Shown: positions 33,601 to 47,244 of the stretch, piece by piece
Layout of the letters: each line of letters begins with the position of its first letter
Position numbering within the stretch: position 1 is the stretch's first letter
Source of the DNA: Rostratula benghalensis
Taxonomy: Eukaryota > Chordata > Aves > Charadriiformes > Rostratulidae
Direction: 5' to 3'
Length of the DNA stretch: 64,000 bases
Assembly: GCA_013399305.1 (NCBI GenBank)
Contig: VXAI01000241.1
Location: 500,606-564,605 of the forward strand
Translations under genes and position numbers: made by a program
Notes under the pieces: generated by a model
Told to the model about the DNA's origin: nothing
Seen by the model: the letters and a program-made list of their open reading frames with translations, nothing else
Database searches by the model: none

Positions 33601-36174
33601 GATTAGCAAGAGGTTTTGTGTGTAGACACTCAAAAATGGGGAAAAGATCCTGCTTAAACTCAAAGTACATAGAAATTGGAGTCTTACTTTTCCTGCCCTT
33701 TGCAAAGTACGTTCCATCATTTACGTAAGGAACGGACGAGACACTACTCCACAGTTCAGTAAATATAGACAGAGAAAAACAAGAACCTAACAACATTTTT
33801 TAATCACTGCATCACTGTTTTTTCAGTATTACCATGCATGACAGAGGGTGCCTGAGCACCTCCTTTGGTCACCAGCACTGCCTCTAAATAATTCTCTCTC
33901 CTCTGCTTTCCAGGGTCCTGGGAACAAGGGATGTGCCACAAGAAAGTCTAGGTCCACAGATTATCTCTTTGATAACAGCACAAAGTCCTCTGTTCTTCTC
34001 TTTTGCCCTTGTTTACTATGAAATGTAAAATTAAAAAAAAAAAAAAACAACATATATAATGGCAGCTGGGTGCTTCAGGAAAGGAAGTGAAATCTTTCAA
34101 AAGCAAATACAAAGCTTTATGTTGGAATGAAGCCAGCACAATTTAATGTGTACACACACAAGTGCTTTTCACAACTCTCAGAAACTAGTGCTTATCTATG
34201 AGAACCTTTGGGCTGGCCCGGTATCTCTAGTTTTGTGACTAATACACATTCAGGAGCATCCTCTGAGTTTTGAGAAAATTTCTGTCTCAATGAACTTTTC
34301 CTCCTGGGTTAAAGTATACTATCTGCAATGTTACTTCATGGCATGAGAGTTATGAGGGTTATTCTGCTTCTTCATAAAGTTCAAATGAGCTCGGTTAATT
34401 GCTCTATTTTCCACCTTCAAGCTCATTTTTTACACTACTTTCATGAGTTTCTCTTAATATTGAGAGCAGTGAAAAATGTTTTTTTCTACTAAATTGAATT
34501 TGATCATATAACCCAAAGTCAGTATAATGAATCAACAATGCAGAATCAGAAATTGCATACATTGGTCAAAATAGGAAAAAATTCCTGTATTGGACCAGTG
34601 AAACTTTCACAACAAATTAAATGCTGAACTGTTCATCATGCACATTGGGTCAAGCTGTGTGAAAACTCAGAAGAATTCAAGAATGAAAGGAAGGAAGGGA
34701 GAGAGAGAGAGAAAAAGAGAGAGAGAGAGAAAGAGAAAGAGAGAACAGACGCTACTACACTAAAATTTTTCATAGTAGGTGGGAAAACAAAGCTGCCAAG
34801 GTTAAAAATGTGGGGAGAAGGACTGTGCTTAGTCCACATATTTTTGGGTTGGGTAAAAAGCTCCACCAATGGACTCTAAATAATAAATACAGAGCATTGG
34901 ATCACTGCAGAAACCAGTGGGGAGATGGGCCAGGTGGAAAGCAATGACTTCATGTACTTTAAATGAGGGAATGCATAATTTTTTCTGAAATTTTTTATTG
35001 GTTCTAAACCCCTAAAACCCCAACCTACCCTGCTGCCTTGTAACAAAGGGAAAATCCTGGACTTTTAAGAAGAATGTTTTGCATTTGTGGACAGATCTAG
35101 AGAGCACAAACAACTGATTTCCCAGCAGCAGAACACAAGCAAAATGAGACTGTCTTTAGCAGTACCAGTGTTTCCTAAGAGTTGCAAATTTCCCTCCCAT
35201 CAAGTGTAGTCAAAATAGCTGTTCTTCCCAGGAAACCTACCCTTCTTTGCAAAGAAAACAGATCATTCTAGGAGACTGAAATCATGTGCATATGAGGTAA
35301 ACAGTATAGTAATGTGTGCTTCCCATCATAGCTTCAGCTTTGAGCTAAACTCCACAAATGCATATATACCAAAACACAACTTTATTATTCCATCTCCACA
35401 GAAGCCAAAATAAACAGGATGTGCTCCTGGGATCCCAAAGAACTGTCGATATGCAATATATTGCAGTCACACACAAATATACACACACAAGCAGCCAACA
35501 TGTTGCCTGAACATAACAGAAATGGAGAACGGAACTTCTCATAAATAAGGCAGCCAATATGTCTCAAGCAAAAATTGACAAACATCTGTGGGCTTGACGC
35601 TGTCTTACGAAAATACTTCTAACAAATCACTTTGTGATTTGCAGCTCAGGGCCAATGACTGATTATGTACAAAGTACTGGCCTCAAATCTATGACAGTTT
35701 GGCACTGAGCAGTTTTACCTCTGAAAATAGGAGAACACTCATTTCCCACGTCCCCAGTCTGTAACCCAACTATTCAGGCAGATCTTCAGAGCTTCAGCTG
35801 TATTTTTCTCACAAGGTCTGCTAATTGCTTGCTACATCTCCATAAAGAATTACAACATAAACATCATTTTGAGCGAAACTGAAAACACTGTTCTTATTTT
35901 CCTGCTTCCTCCTCAGAATGCAATAGATATGCTCAAACAATGTCTATCCTTTCTCATCATGTCTTCACCTTTTCCACTGATGAAGAAGGTAGGGATGCTC
36001 AGTCATTCAGTTGAAGTTGAGAGGAGCATAACATGGTTAATTTTTTCCCAAGGGAGGACAAGAAGAGGTGTGGAAGTAGGCATGCCCCCTTATGTCTTTG
36101 TCGTACCACTACCACAGAGCAGCATGACTAAAGGGTTGTGGGGGAGAACAGCAAAGTGATGCTGCTGATTTCAC
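27601..36174. other. AT-rich sequence without a recognised gene
   Basis: A locally GC-richer stretch at about 31240-31750 carries a 168-codon open frame of no recognised family. A minus-strand segment near 35720-35760 has an acceptor, 13 codons and a donor, which is unremarkable. Poly(A) runs occur at 29623-29637 and 34033-34047 without recognisable retroposed sequence beside them. The rest shows nothing. Confidence 0.6.
34685..34745 (+). repeat. (GA)n / purine microsatellite
   Basis: About 60 bases of uninterrupted purine: AAGG units followed by GA repeats with A interruptions. Read on minus it encodes a Ser/Leu/Phe-rich open frame, an artefact of the repeat. Confidence 0.9.
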
Positions 36175-36225
36175 CTCTGTCTTGCTCATGTTGTCTTCTT
36201 CCTTTTCCACCTGGTGACTTGCAAC
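36175..36225 (-). other. possible exon (unrecognised, 17 codons)
   Basis: Minus strand: a pyrimidine tract and CACAAAATTACAG acceptor, then 51 bases reading VASHQVEKEEDNMSKTE, then a donor GAG followed by GTGAAA. The phase is 0 at both ends. The highly charged composition is unlike most chance translations in this AT-rich window, and the phase fits both the candidate exon at 57202-57264 and that at 24209-24354. It is short, the donor is only moderate, and no family is recognised. Confidence 0.27.
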
Positions 36226-37732
36226 CTGTAATTTTGTGAGTAATAGGGAGGTTTCCATCTCTCCCCTCCATGTACTTTCAGGGTAATTAGTCAGCTGTTC
36301 CAGCCTTCCCTCTTCCCGGAGGATCTATGCTACTTAGTAAGCTAAGAAGGAGGCAGAATACTGCACTAATGACATTTGCTGAGGATTTTAAACAGAGAGG
36401 AGTTAAGGAGGAGAAATGAGAACATGAAAGCACTTGTAGCAGCCAAGCGTAAGTCATCATGACTCATCAATACCTAGCTGAAAGAGCAGTGGCAAACTAA
36501 AACAAAAAAAAAAGAGTACTTTCAGATCAGAATCTGCTTCCACTTGCAATAAATGAGCAGATAAGAAACAAAGAGGCTACCATTGATTTTAATTAGTGCT
36601 TCAATTATAACCAAAACATCAAGCCTGTATTAAATGAAACAGAAAAGCTGCTGCCCACCTGAGCAGATCTGTACTCTATGCATCAAGAACACAGTTCAGT
36701 GCTTTCAGAAGAAAAGTTCGTTGAGTACTGAGCTATTTTTGAAGAAAAGAAAAAGAAAATGCCTAACACCTGCGACTAGCTCTGCTGAAGCTAGTGCATG
36801 CTTTAGAAAATGTCCTACAACTAATCAAAGGTGTGCAAGGGTTAAGAGAGAACAGGGGTGAAGACATCATCAGTCTCTGATTCTTACAGAGGAGGCTGCT
36901 GCCTCTCAATGGTGGTCCTCCTACATGAAACCAGGCCACAGACCTACCAATCATACTTCAGGAAAGCCACTTAAAGCGGAAATCGAAATAAAAATTGTTA
37001 TAAATGCCTGAGTCCAACCCCAAGTCCAACAAAAAAGCATGATCCCGATATTTTTCACTTTCCAGTATACATCCTGTTACATAAAGACTAATAGAAAATG
37101 TTAATTACACTAGATAACACTGGCACTATTTAAATACCCCTAACTAAAGTGGATATGCAAAGAATGAAAACTTGGTTTTAAAACTGGCCATACTGGGATG
37201 TTGGGGGTGTAAAGAAGAGTGTAGTGCAGTGATGTGGTAAGAATCTCCATTTTTTTACCTATATCTCTAGAAGCATCATCTTTACTTCATTTAGGTACTG
37301 GGAACCTCACAGACTTAGGAGAGTTCAAAACTCACTCAGAGTCATTTAAAAAAGCAAGCAAAAGGCCACAAAATCTTGCAATAACTATGGCAAATGGCTA
37401 TATAATTATCAGTTCCAGCCCCTTAATTTTGTGAGTGTGTAGCTGAAGATACATGCACAATTGATTAGTTTTATCTCTTTTAGCCTCTACTTCCTCTGAG
37501 TCATGTGAATTACCTGTTACAAAGTTGCATAAACACCTTTTTAAAAATTGAGACTATATTTAGAACTAGTAATGATTTTTCAAATTATATGATTGATAGA
37601 CATTTTCCAGCACAACTTACATTAAGAGATTCTGGCTACCTACATATAGGCATTTATAAAGTGTTTAAGCAAGCAAATTATTCATAATCTGCAAAAGATT
37701 AGAATAGGATGAGACATTCCAAGAAGCCTTGC
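36226..37732. other. AT-rich sequence without a recognised feature
   Basis: A plus-strand acceptor-like tract near 37285 is followed by an open frame ending at 37434. No donor or family supports it. Confidence 0.6.
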
Positions 37733-38340
37733 TGTTGTGGTTTGGGCCAGACTGGCCAATAAGAATGACATATGCTCCCCCCACAGCTCTCTCACCAAAG
37801 AGAGGAGAGGAAGATATAAAGACTTCTATGAGTTTAGGAAAAAACTTCAGTACTTGAATGAAAATATTAATACATTATTATCAATAATAATAGTAATATA
37901 CAATATATACAAGCACATATTAAGATCCCAGGATAACAATCACACCACCAGCAGGCACAGGAAAAATCCTAGACTGGACTCAGCAACATATGGGAGCTGA
38001 TTCCAGAGATGAATTCAGGAACGCTTGAATCAGAATCAAAGACAGGTGAACATACAGAGTCCTCCCTGAGAGCCCTTCATTTAAGAAAGAGAACTGACCT
38101 TTTGATCCCTCAGCTTTTATACTGAGCATGGAGCAAATGGAATGGAATACTCTTGGTCAGTTTCGGGTCACCTGACTTGTTTGCTTCTCCCTGCAGTTGC
38201 AACCCATCTGTGCTTTTCCTCTTCTGACCATCTAACAGGGCAAATTACAAAGTTAGCTGACTTTGGTTGTTATAGCAATACATATAAGCAAGAGTGTCTC
38301 TGAATAAATATCCTTGCTTGGCGTTAACTATACACATAGG
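37733..38340 (-). mobile_element. LTR of an endogenous retrovirus, antisense, probably solitary
   Basis: The plus strand begins TGTTGTGGTTTGGGCCAGAC, so on minus the element ends in AAACCACAACA, the CA-type terminus of a widespread avian LTR family. Further matches are the minus-strand TATA box TATAAAAGC (plus 38113-38121) followed upstream by TGCTCAG, and the neighbouring block with TGGAATACTC and TTGGTCAGTTTCGGGTCACC. The far (5') edge is uncertain, anywhere from about 38250 to 38400. No retroviral gag, pol or env reading frames and no second LTR lie nearby, so it looks like an old solo LTR. The family assignment is from memory of the consensus, not a search. Confidence 0.7.
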
Positions 38341-39364
38341 TCTTCCCACTCTGAGAATGAACAGTTTCTGCGCAAAATTGCTTTCAGAGTTCAGTCAGGT
38401 CGAAGAGACTTAGCTAAAAAAAAATATTACTGAACAGAAACTGTTCTGTTTCACCTCAAACTAAGACACTTATTTGAAGTAGTAACTTCAGAGGATTCAA
38501 GAAAGCTTTTAGGAACGGGAAATGGATTTATAATCTAGATCTTATCTCCCCCATTGTATAAGATAAGGACATCAAAGTAACCAACCAACCAAACAAACAA
38601 AAAACATTCTTACTTGCCAGGTTCTTTATTAAGCTATCTTTTCACACACATATGCAGATCAATCAAGTAGCACAGACTGATTTAGAAGATGTAATCCTAC
38701 ATCTCCAGATCCCTTACAGGCATAGCATTTATAGGTTAGGTGGGCGCTATATCATTATTTTGCAGCTATAATACTGTGGGTCTGTTGATTCAGGGTACCA
38801 TTAGTGTATGCAGTCAGGAGACAGACTTTTTCAAATATAAACTCAATCCAATAATTTTGTGACTTTTGCAAGAAAGAATATGAGGTCACAGTCAAAGGAA
38901 ATATGAGCATGTGTCTAGGTGATGCATAGTATGGGGAAAGCTGTACTGTCTAGCAATGTCCATGGACAAGAGCTATAGACCTCACGGCCATTGGGACTTG
39001 CCCAATCTAGACGGGAACTCAAAGACAAAACTGAAAATTAGCAAAGTGTAACTTACTGACAAAAATTTAAATATGCATTTCCAAAGAGTAAAGCTTAATC
39101 ATAACAGCCAAGGGCTGATGTTCCAAGATCTGTGGGCAGTGCTGGGTAGACTGCAGCATACTCAAAGTCTTATGGGAACAAGCCAGGAGCTCCTGAGGTA
39201 GTAGGAATCAGGAAGTCACATATAAAGCACCTCAAAGGAAGGCCACCTGAAGACCGGCCTGTAGGAAATGCAGCCACCCCAGCCAGTAAGTCAGCTCCTC
39301 TGAGCACCCAGGGACTTTTACTCAAATGCACATAGTATGGGAAAAAACAAGAAGAGATAGAGAT
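38341..39364. other. sequence without a recognised gene
   Basis: A short inverted repeat GAACAG-AAA-CTGTTC (38432-38446) and a (CCAA/CAAA)n tract at 38581-38605 are the only structures noticed. Confidence 0.6.
38581..38605. repeat. (CCAA)/(CAAA) microsatellite
   Basis: CCAACCAACC passes directly into AAACAAACAAAAAAC. It is short and imperfect. Confidence 0.8.
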
Positions 39365-40305
39365 GTGTGCGTGCCTCCAGGGCTATGATCTTATTGGTAT
39401 TACTTGAGACATTACATTACAGAGACATGGTGGAATGGCTCTTATGATTAGTGTCTTGGAATGAAGAATGTCCTTCTTCAAGAAGGACAGGCTGGGGAGA
39501 CAAGGAGGACCAGCTGGTGTGCGTGGAGCTCCACTTGGGTTTGGACAAAGAGGCAACAGAGAGCTTATGGGTCAAGATTAAAGGGAACACAGGGGCAGGT
39601 GATGTTACAGTATGGGTCTCCTACAGACCATCTTATCAGGGCAACAGGGCTGATGAGACCCTCCATAGAAAGATAGGAGCATCATCACATTCTCAGACTC
39701 TGGTCCTCATGGGGGACTTCAATAACACTGACATCTGTTGGAAGGACAAAACAGCAGGACACAAGAAACCTAGGAAGTTCTTGCAATGTGTTGATGACAA
39801 CTTTCATCTTCAAATGGTAGAGGAGCCAATGAGGAAAGGAGCCAAGCTGGACCTTGTCCTTACCAACAAGGAGGGATTGGTGGGGAATGTCAAGTTCAAG
39901 AGTAGCTTTGTCTACAGTGATCACGAGATGGTGGAATTCAAGAACCTTAGGGAAGCAAGAAGGGTACACAGTAAACTCACTAGCCTGAACTGCAGGAGAG
40001 GACTTTGGCCTCTTGAAGGACCTGATTGGCAGGGTAACATTACTTGAGGAGAGAGGGGCCCAGGAAATCTGGTTAGTATTCAGGGATCACCTTCTCCAAG
40101 CTCAGGAGACTTGCATCCCAAAACAGAAGTAGTCAGGCAAAAAAGCCAGGAGACCTGCATGGATAAACAAGAAGCTCAAAAGCAAAAAGGAGGCCTACAG
40201 AGGGTGGAAGCAAGGATGTGTAGATTGGGTGGAGTATAGAGAAACTGTGGGGGCCAGGAACCAGATTAAGCAAGCTAAAGCCCAGATAGAATTAAATCTG
40301 TCTGA
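39365..40305 (+). mobile_element. CR1 LINE fragment, ORF2 endonuclease domain
   Basis: Sense orientation. It covers the N-terminal apurinic-type endonuclease of CR1 ORF2, a part rarely kept in genomic copies. Just before the 198-codon open frame (39451-40047) lie remnants of the GYDLIGIT and ETWWNG region. In frame are the endonuclease motifs GDFN (39712-39723) and SDH (39916-39924, with the catalytic His). Similarity continues to about 40305 and then stops, so the reverse transcriptase and 3' end are missing. A frameshift or stop separates it from the conserved region at 40050-40230 that is shared with the copy at 26563. Confidence 0.93.
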
Positions 40306-41370
40306 GAATACATAAGCACAACTGTAATACTATGCAAACAAGGAGCTCAATCTTATGCAGTACAGTGATCAGTCCCACTGCTTGCTGGACTGCAGATTTA
40401 TTTTGCAAGTCAACAGCACTACTTTAGAGATCTGTTTTTGCTGAAGGTTTTCCATGGGCACATCACATATGGGTTCCCTGTTCATGCCAGATGTGCACCC
40501 TTTTAAAAGGACAAATCCTACATTTTTCTGTTTTTCCAGCCTGTCCATGTACAGATGAGAATTAGTCTCACAGGTAACAGGCAGACTAGATAACGTGCCA
40601 GAATTTTTTAAACTATATAGACTAAAAGATAAAATCAGCTAATACCTAAAAAGTGCTTTGAAGATATTAATACAAAGATACTAATAATTATGTGCAACAC
40701 AAATAGAAAAGACGGCAGAGTATTCAGACTCCTTTTTCAGGTACACATAACAATGTTCCTGAATTGTACTTTCAGTGGGAAAGGAGAGCTCCAAAATCCC
40801 TCCAGAGCTGGCCATTCAGCAGCTAGTCTGAATTAAACAGGAATTATTCTACTGGATAAGCTTCAGGAGTATCTGAGGTGCTGTTGAGATAAGCATCTAG
40901 ACTTTCTGATGATTCTTTGAAACCTACACAGCTTTCTTTCATGATAGTAGAATGACCAAAACCAGACCATACTGCAGCATTTGGAGAACAACAGCTAAAA
41001 AAAATTTCTATTATAGATGTGTCCTGTCAAGGAGGCACCCAGGAGTCAGCTTTCTTAAGTATTAAATTAAGAATATTTACGCTAGTTTATGTGTGTACAA
41101 TGGAATGTAGTTTAGCCAATGATTTAATAATTGACTACATGGTTGCAATTTAATTGTTTCAATCTCCCTATTTCAAATCAAGTTGAAAATAATGTGACTC
41201 ACAGCTAGTGTGTGCATGATGACGTCCACATGCAGTAAGTCATTAAGCTACAGATACTTGGTTGTATTGATTGCTTGCAGCCTACTGCTCAGAGTCTGCA
41301 CAGGGAGACAGTGAGATAGGGGAGTGAGTTTGCAGTGTGCTAGGTGGTTGCTCTGCAGTTTCCTAGTTGC
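40306..41370. other. sequence without a recognised feature
   Basis: AT-rich spacer between two CR1 fragments of opposite orientation. I see nothing in it. Confidence 0.6.
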
Positions 41371-42070
41371 ACAGAATCACAGATTAAAAAAATGGTGAGA
41401 GATGGAGATCAACTAGTTCAACCCCTTGCCTTGGGCAGGGAAACCTTTCACCAGATCAAGTTTCCCATGCAGCCTTTCCTTGAACACTTTCAGGGATGGG
41501 GCATCCACAACTTCTCTGGGCAACCTGATCCAGTGTCTCAGAGTAAATAAATTCTTACTATTATCAACACCCTGATAAAATGTTCCACCCCACCATTCCT
41601 GCAGGTTCACCTTTAAATACTGACAGGCTGCTGTAAGATCTCCCCCAAGCCTTCTCTTCTCTGGGCTGAACAAGCCCAGTTCTCTTAATCTGTAGGAAAG
41701 GTGCTGCAGCCATCTGATCATCTTCATGGTCTTCCTCTGGACTCACTCCAACAGGTCTGTGTCCCTCTTATGTTGACAACTCCAAAGCCGGACACAGTAC
41801 TACATATGGGGTCTCATAATAGTGGAGGAGTAGAATCACTTCCTGCGACCTGCTGGCCACAATTTTTTAGAAGTAGCCCAAGATACAGTTGACTTTCTGG
41901 CCTGCAAGTGCACACTGACAGCTTATGCTGAGCTTCTAATCAACACACCCGAGTCCTTCTCCCTAGGGCTGCTCTCAATCTATTCTCTGCCCAACCTGTG
42001 CTTGTGCATGTGCTTGCTGCATGTCCACATGCAGGACCCTGCACTTGGCCCTGTTGAATTTCACAATATT
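41371..42070 (-). mobile_element. CR1 LINE 3' fragment (antisense)
   Basis: It begins CAGAATCACAGATT, a decayed reverse complement of the CR1 terminal repeat. It runs through AACCTGATCCAGTGTCTCAG, CCTTCTCTTCTCTGGGCTGA, CTGGACTCACTCCAACAGGT and TGCAGGACCCTGCACTTGGC, all CR1 3'-region signatures, and is lost upstream of CCTGTTGAATTTCACAAT. The copy is 5' truncated in the usual way and heavily mutated. Confidence 0.93.
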
Positions 42071-45000
42071 ATGCTTATATATAGTGACTACTATGCCTGA
42101 AGTTTTCAAACTGGAGAGAGCTACTTCACACAAAGCAATGTTTATAGTGCTTTAATACTATCTGGGAATGGTATCAAAATAGAATTGCTAAAAATATTCA
42201 CAGTCTTACTTACTTAGGAAAGGCTTCACACACTAAATTAGTGGCAGTCTGTTGTTTGGAAAGCAGGGTAGATAAATAGCACATGTATTTGAACAATCTA
42301 AAAAAGCCCCATAATCTCAGCTGATATAAAACATCATCCATAGGCCTTTTCTCATTGTGATGCATGTGACATAACTGCATTAATATTCATTCTTTTCTTG
42401 CATTACAAGCAAAGTATATCATGTACATATATTCAGACCTCTTCTCCACTCCAGTTACTATCCTTAGGTTTTGATTGTGGTTAAGAATGGCCAGACTCTC
42501 ATAATTTTAATTTGTACTATGTATCCTCCTCTCTTCACCCCAGATAGTATGAAAACAACTCAAGCATTAAATTTTAATAATGTGCATTTGTACCAACTCT
42601 CCTAGAAATTGCTGAGCTTTTGTTCAAGATTAGTCTGTGACTAATGCAAATAACATTGCATTGGAACAGGGGTCTTGCAACAGGCATAACCCCGGATAGT
42701 GCAGAATGTTGTAGCTTTGAAAGTATATAATACAAGTCTTTCAGAAAATCATCTGAGTGTGAAACCCTAGGTTTCAACCATCCCATTTCTGCCTCTTTGG
42801 AATTTGTCTCTCCTCACTTAACCTTGCACTGATTCTACATTTCCCGAGTGCAACGACCGCATTCTTACCCACTCACATCTTCAGGATAAGGAAAGTGAAT
42901 ATTTATTCTATATGCTCACAGCCATTTTAATGTTTGCATAAGATAATGATAATCGTTCTCTGAACAAATATTTTTAAATTTACCAGAGCACAAGCCTATA
43001 AATTAACCTTACAACTGAGGATGGACACACAGACAGGTATGTAGTTACTCCAGAGGAGGCTTGTTCTCAGCATTACCAATGACCACTCCTTTCCTAGAAA
43101 ACAACCCCCATACAGTAACAACTCTAGCTCAACTGCTTTTTCTCACCAAGGTCAACACAAATTCAGATGAGTAGGAACTGCTACATTTAAATACATAGCC
43201 TTTAGTTGCGAGCTAACTCTCATCAGCAACCCAAATGAGGGTTTGGGAGACACAGCTTTAGCAAAATAAAAATAATCTTTCTCATTTCTACATTTAGGGG
43301 CCCACATTCAGAAATATGATCTGCTCCACTGTTCTGTGCAGCATTATTCATTTTAGCATATGTTATAGTGCTAGTTTGCTAAAGACTTACACGAATCTGA
43401 TGAAGCTATTAGAGGTAATTACCATCTCCTGATAGCCACCTGCACAGTGTGGTGGTTATAGAGACTGAACTATCTATCCATCATAGAAAGAGTCTTGCTG
43501 GGAGAAACCGAGGAACAGTGGAAAGTCAACATGTAACAGCAAGGAGTGTCAACTTCTTGTGCATCTTCAGTAAATTAATACAGAGGCTCCATTCTCCATT
43601 ATATTCAGTCTAGAGATTTTCAAGTACATATGGTGTGTGTTTGAATGAAAAATGTTTGATGAAAATATAAAATCTATCACTTAACAGAAAGTCTCTTAAA
43701 AAGCATTCAGAAGGGTTTATAATAAAATATGCTGTCTGTTAACACACACTCCCCAACCGTACTTAAGTTTTGGATGTTTGCTGCTTCAGTATCAGCTGAG
43801 TATGTCAGTCTCATTTGTCCCTGAATGTATTTTCCTTTATTGAGTACCTCTGTATTATTGAAGTTTTTATATATTTTGATAATACTGCCTCTGTGGTCAA
43901 CGGAAATATTTTTGTACTCCCATTGCATATTGACCGTTTTCCCAATAAATCAGTTTCCTCCCTTGCTTTGAAACTCTGAAGAATGATTATGGCAGTGGCA
44001 GGCAGGTGAATTCAATTTATCCTTCATGTTCAAGGCTGCACAGTAAATCATAGTACGGTTACTCAAGATAGCAGGGAACTGGCAAGCATGTGAGGATTTT
44101 ATACTATTACTAGCTTCTTTCTATTGTACTTCATATTCTCTGAATGTCAGTTCACAGTCTGTTCAAAAGCATTCACTCCTTTTTTAATTACTTCCATCAT
44201 TTCCTCTTCTTTTCACCCTGATGAAACTACTCTGCACTGATCATTCATATTTATCATAGATTACATAGAAGAGTTTGTAATTAACCATGTTGTATAAATT
44301 CTTGTTTCTTCAAAAGATCCTTCTATACAGGAAAATTACCTATAAATCTCTGCAAAATACCATAAAAATATTTTAGTCTGTCATAGCAGAATAGAAGAAC
44401 CTTTGAATTTTAATTTTAACAATCATATTGTTATTTAACCTGGATATGAGGTAGTCGTGTTGAGCAGCTGAGATAACACTTCTTGAAAATGCTTCCCATA
44501 CAAGCAATTCCTACATCACTTTTTAGTGATTAGCTTTTACTCTAGCCTACATTTTCCTTTAGTCATATAAAAATTCCAGGTAGTATCGCTTTAAAAGTGG
44601 TATACCAGGATGCAACCTCCAACTTGTAGTTTCCAGGACAACCCAGAAACCCTAGAAGGTGGTAGTATTCATGAATAAATGAGACCCAGCTGACACTGGC
44701 TACTGAGACCAAGTCTAAGACAAGGGCAATTGCCTCAACTTATATTGGGTAAAAATATTAATGATTATGATGATTATGGAAATGCCTAGTTGGTCAAGAG
44801 GAGTGAATTCACAATTAAGATCCAAACCCATTTACAGCAGCATACTTTTCCGAAGGCTTTTCTTGGGCTCAAAATTTGCGCAGTACAATCTGCGTGTTAG
44901 AAATGCCATTACCCTATCTGCCCCTTGATTTGCCTGAAAGTTCGGACAGTCATCTGTGAGGCAAAAGGCCATATCAGATGTCATCCAACTGACTTTGGAA

Positions 45001-47244
45001 AGCTTAGGAAAGTAAGTTAATTCCAAAATAAAGCACTTCAAATTGTTGTTTGGATGTTTTGGGATCATTTGTTTCATCATGGTAATTTTCTGGGGCTTAA
45101 TATATTGTGCTATCTTTATTGCCTTCACAGTTAAGCTTCAGATGTATATAGCTGAGCTAAAGAAACTATTGTGCTTTGGTATATCCCATGTCTGAACTAT
45201 TCTAGCTGATGTATACAGTTCATGTTTTCTGAGATCCTCTTTGTCAAATACCAACATTCACAAAAATATTGCATGAAAACAGTTTTACTATTTCTTTATA
45301 ATGAACAATAAATTACTAGAGAAAGAAAAGTGGAAGGTTTTGATTTGTATGGGGGAATGTGGCTGTAAATAATTTATCTGAAAGCATAACAGAGGGGTTT
45401 TGCTTTACTTTTTTTTTTTTAGATCAATTTCAGAGAAATCGGAGGAGAAAGTCAGCAAGGAAATCATACTATAAAGGAGGATTCAAAAAGTACTTCTAGG
45501 AGACACATATGTATATTAAATCAACCTGAGGAAGTGGAGAGGATGACATAATTGAGTTTAGGTGTTATCTTTCATTAATACCAAAGGCAGTGGCAACTGT
45601 GACACAAACACAATGACTGCACTTTGCAGATGGCATCAGTAACCCTATGTATATTGTCAAAACACTGCTGTATTGAAGAATGTGAAATACCAAGTGAAAA
45701 ATAAGCTTTTGAGTTGACGTTATTACTGAAAATATTTACACATTGATGGTTTGAATGTGTACAAATCATAGGGAGCTCTCTCCACCTCGCTCTTGGATCC
45801 CATCAGGTATCCCCCACTGAAGGGAATAAACATATTTTCAAGATTAAAGACCTGACACATTTGCAGTAACAGATTCCACAGCCATCAATAAATCATACAA
45901 AAACATAAGTAAAACTTAATTGATAAGGAGGTTTTTTAAGTTTTTGTAGAGGTTTGTACTCATAAGTCTCAAATTACATAGCCCATTTTTCATGCTTTGG
46001 AACAAAACTTTCTTCCAGTAGTGCTGAATTGGATCTTAAAAGAGTCAAACTCCGTGATTCTCAGTGGTAAAAGTCACTACTTCATGTTAAATATATGGCT
46101 GCATAAATCTGCTGTTCTATGTTTGAGCTCCAAAGCACAAACTTTGAGGACTAAATGTAAAACAGCCAAAAAAATCCTATTCACCTACATACAGAATATA
46201 TGTGGCCCTGAAAGAGGTGACATAGGCAGAAACTCATGTGTTCTCTATCTCTTCTAGCTGGCTGTGGCATTCTGCCTGCATCCTTTGTTTTACACAAACA
46301 CACAAGACATGGCATCCCCCCCAGTGGGATTCATGCTGAGTTCGGTCTTATGGCTTAACTGCAGTTTTCCAAAGAGGTCATAGTAATAAGTCAAGTGACA
46401 GCCATAGGTGGGAGTACATCAGCTTTTTAGCACTGATGCTATAGGAAAGACCATCAACTGCAATGGACATCATGTTTTTGTGTAAGTCCTTCACCAGTTT
46501 ATGAATCTACAAATTTGTCCCAGTTAATATGAATATTAACTATGAATACTTAATAATCTATCTATGAATAAGTCCCAGTTATTGTAAGCGACAATTCAGA
46601 TGTCTACAATATGCAAAAAATAAATTTGTTCTTTCCTAAGGCCATTTTTCATTCAAAGATTTTTTTAAAAAAATTTTTTTCAAATCATCATTAAAAAGAG
46701 AGCAACAGAATTATTCTGCTCACAGCAGCACCGGCTATACTAATTTTATTTCCTACTGATGTTTATCTGATATGTTCCTTAAAGATATACAATGATACAG
46801 GTTTTATATCCTTCATATTATAACTTTATACTTAACATTTTTAACTTAAGTTAAAAACAGAAATTTTTGTTCTAACCTAAATATCCGTTGTATATTTGAA
46901 GTATAATATCAATCTCCTCTCCAGATTAAACTAATACAAAAGTGTCATTCATTTTCTGTTCTTCATATTTTTAGATAATTCACATTTCTCTCCAGTAGAT
47001 TCCTCAATTAGTCCACATATGTCTTGAAATTCAGTATACAAAAATAGAGAGTACGCTCGTCAGCACTTTCCAAATTGCAGTCCCAGAAAACCTACTGGAT
47101 GAATGCTCCATTCCATCATTAAAATTACACACTAAAATCTTAACAGTAGCAGTGCCTATACAGGTAGCTGAAATCTCACACATTTAGCAATTATTTTCTC
47201 TCCCCGAAACCTCCATTTTGGTTCTGATTTCCCAAATGCTGCAC
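42071..47244. other. AT-rich sequence without a recognised gene
   Basis: A short minus-strand segment at about 42206-42240 has a fair acceptor, 11 codons and a GTAAGT-type donor. It is too short to call. I see no other structure. Confidence 0.6.

Noticed and set aside
37727..38320. CCTTGC on both sides as target-site duplication of the LTR
   Set aside because: The distal CCTTGC is not preceded by the CA that the plus-strand end of the LTR would need, so it is probably coincidental.
38432..38446. GAACAG-AAA-CTGTTC as a steroid-hormone response element
   Set aside because: The half-sites GAACA and TGTTC are separated by five bases rather than the three that such receptors require.
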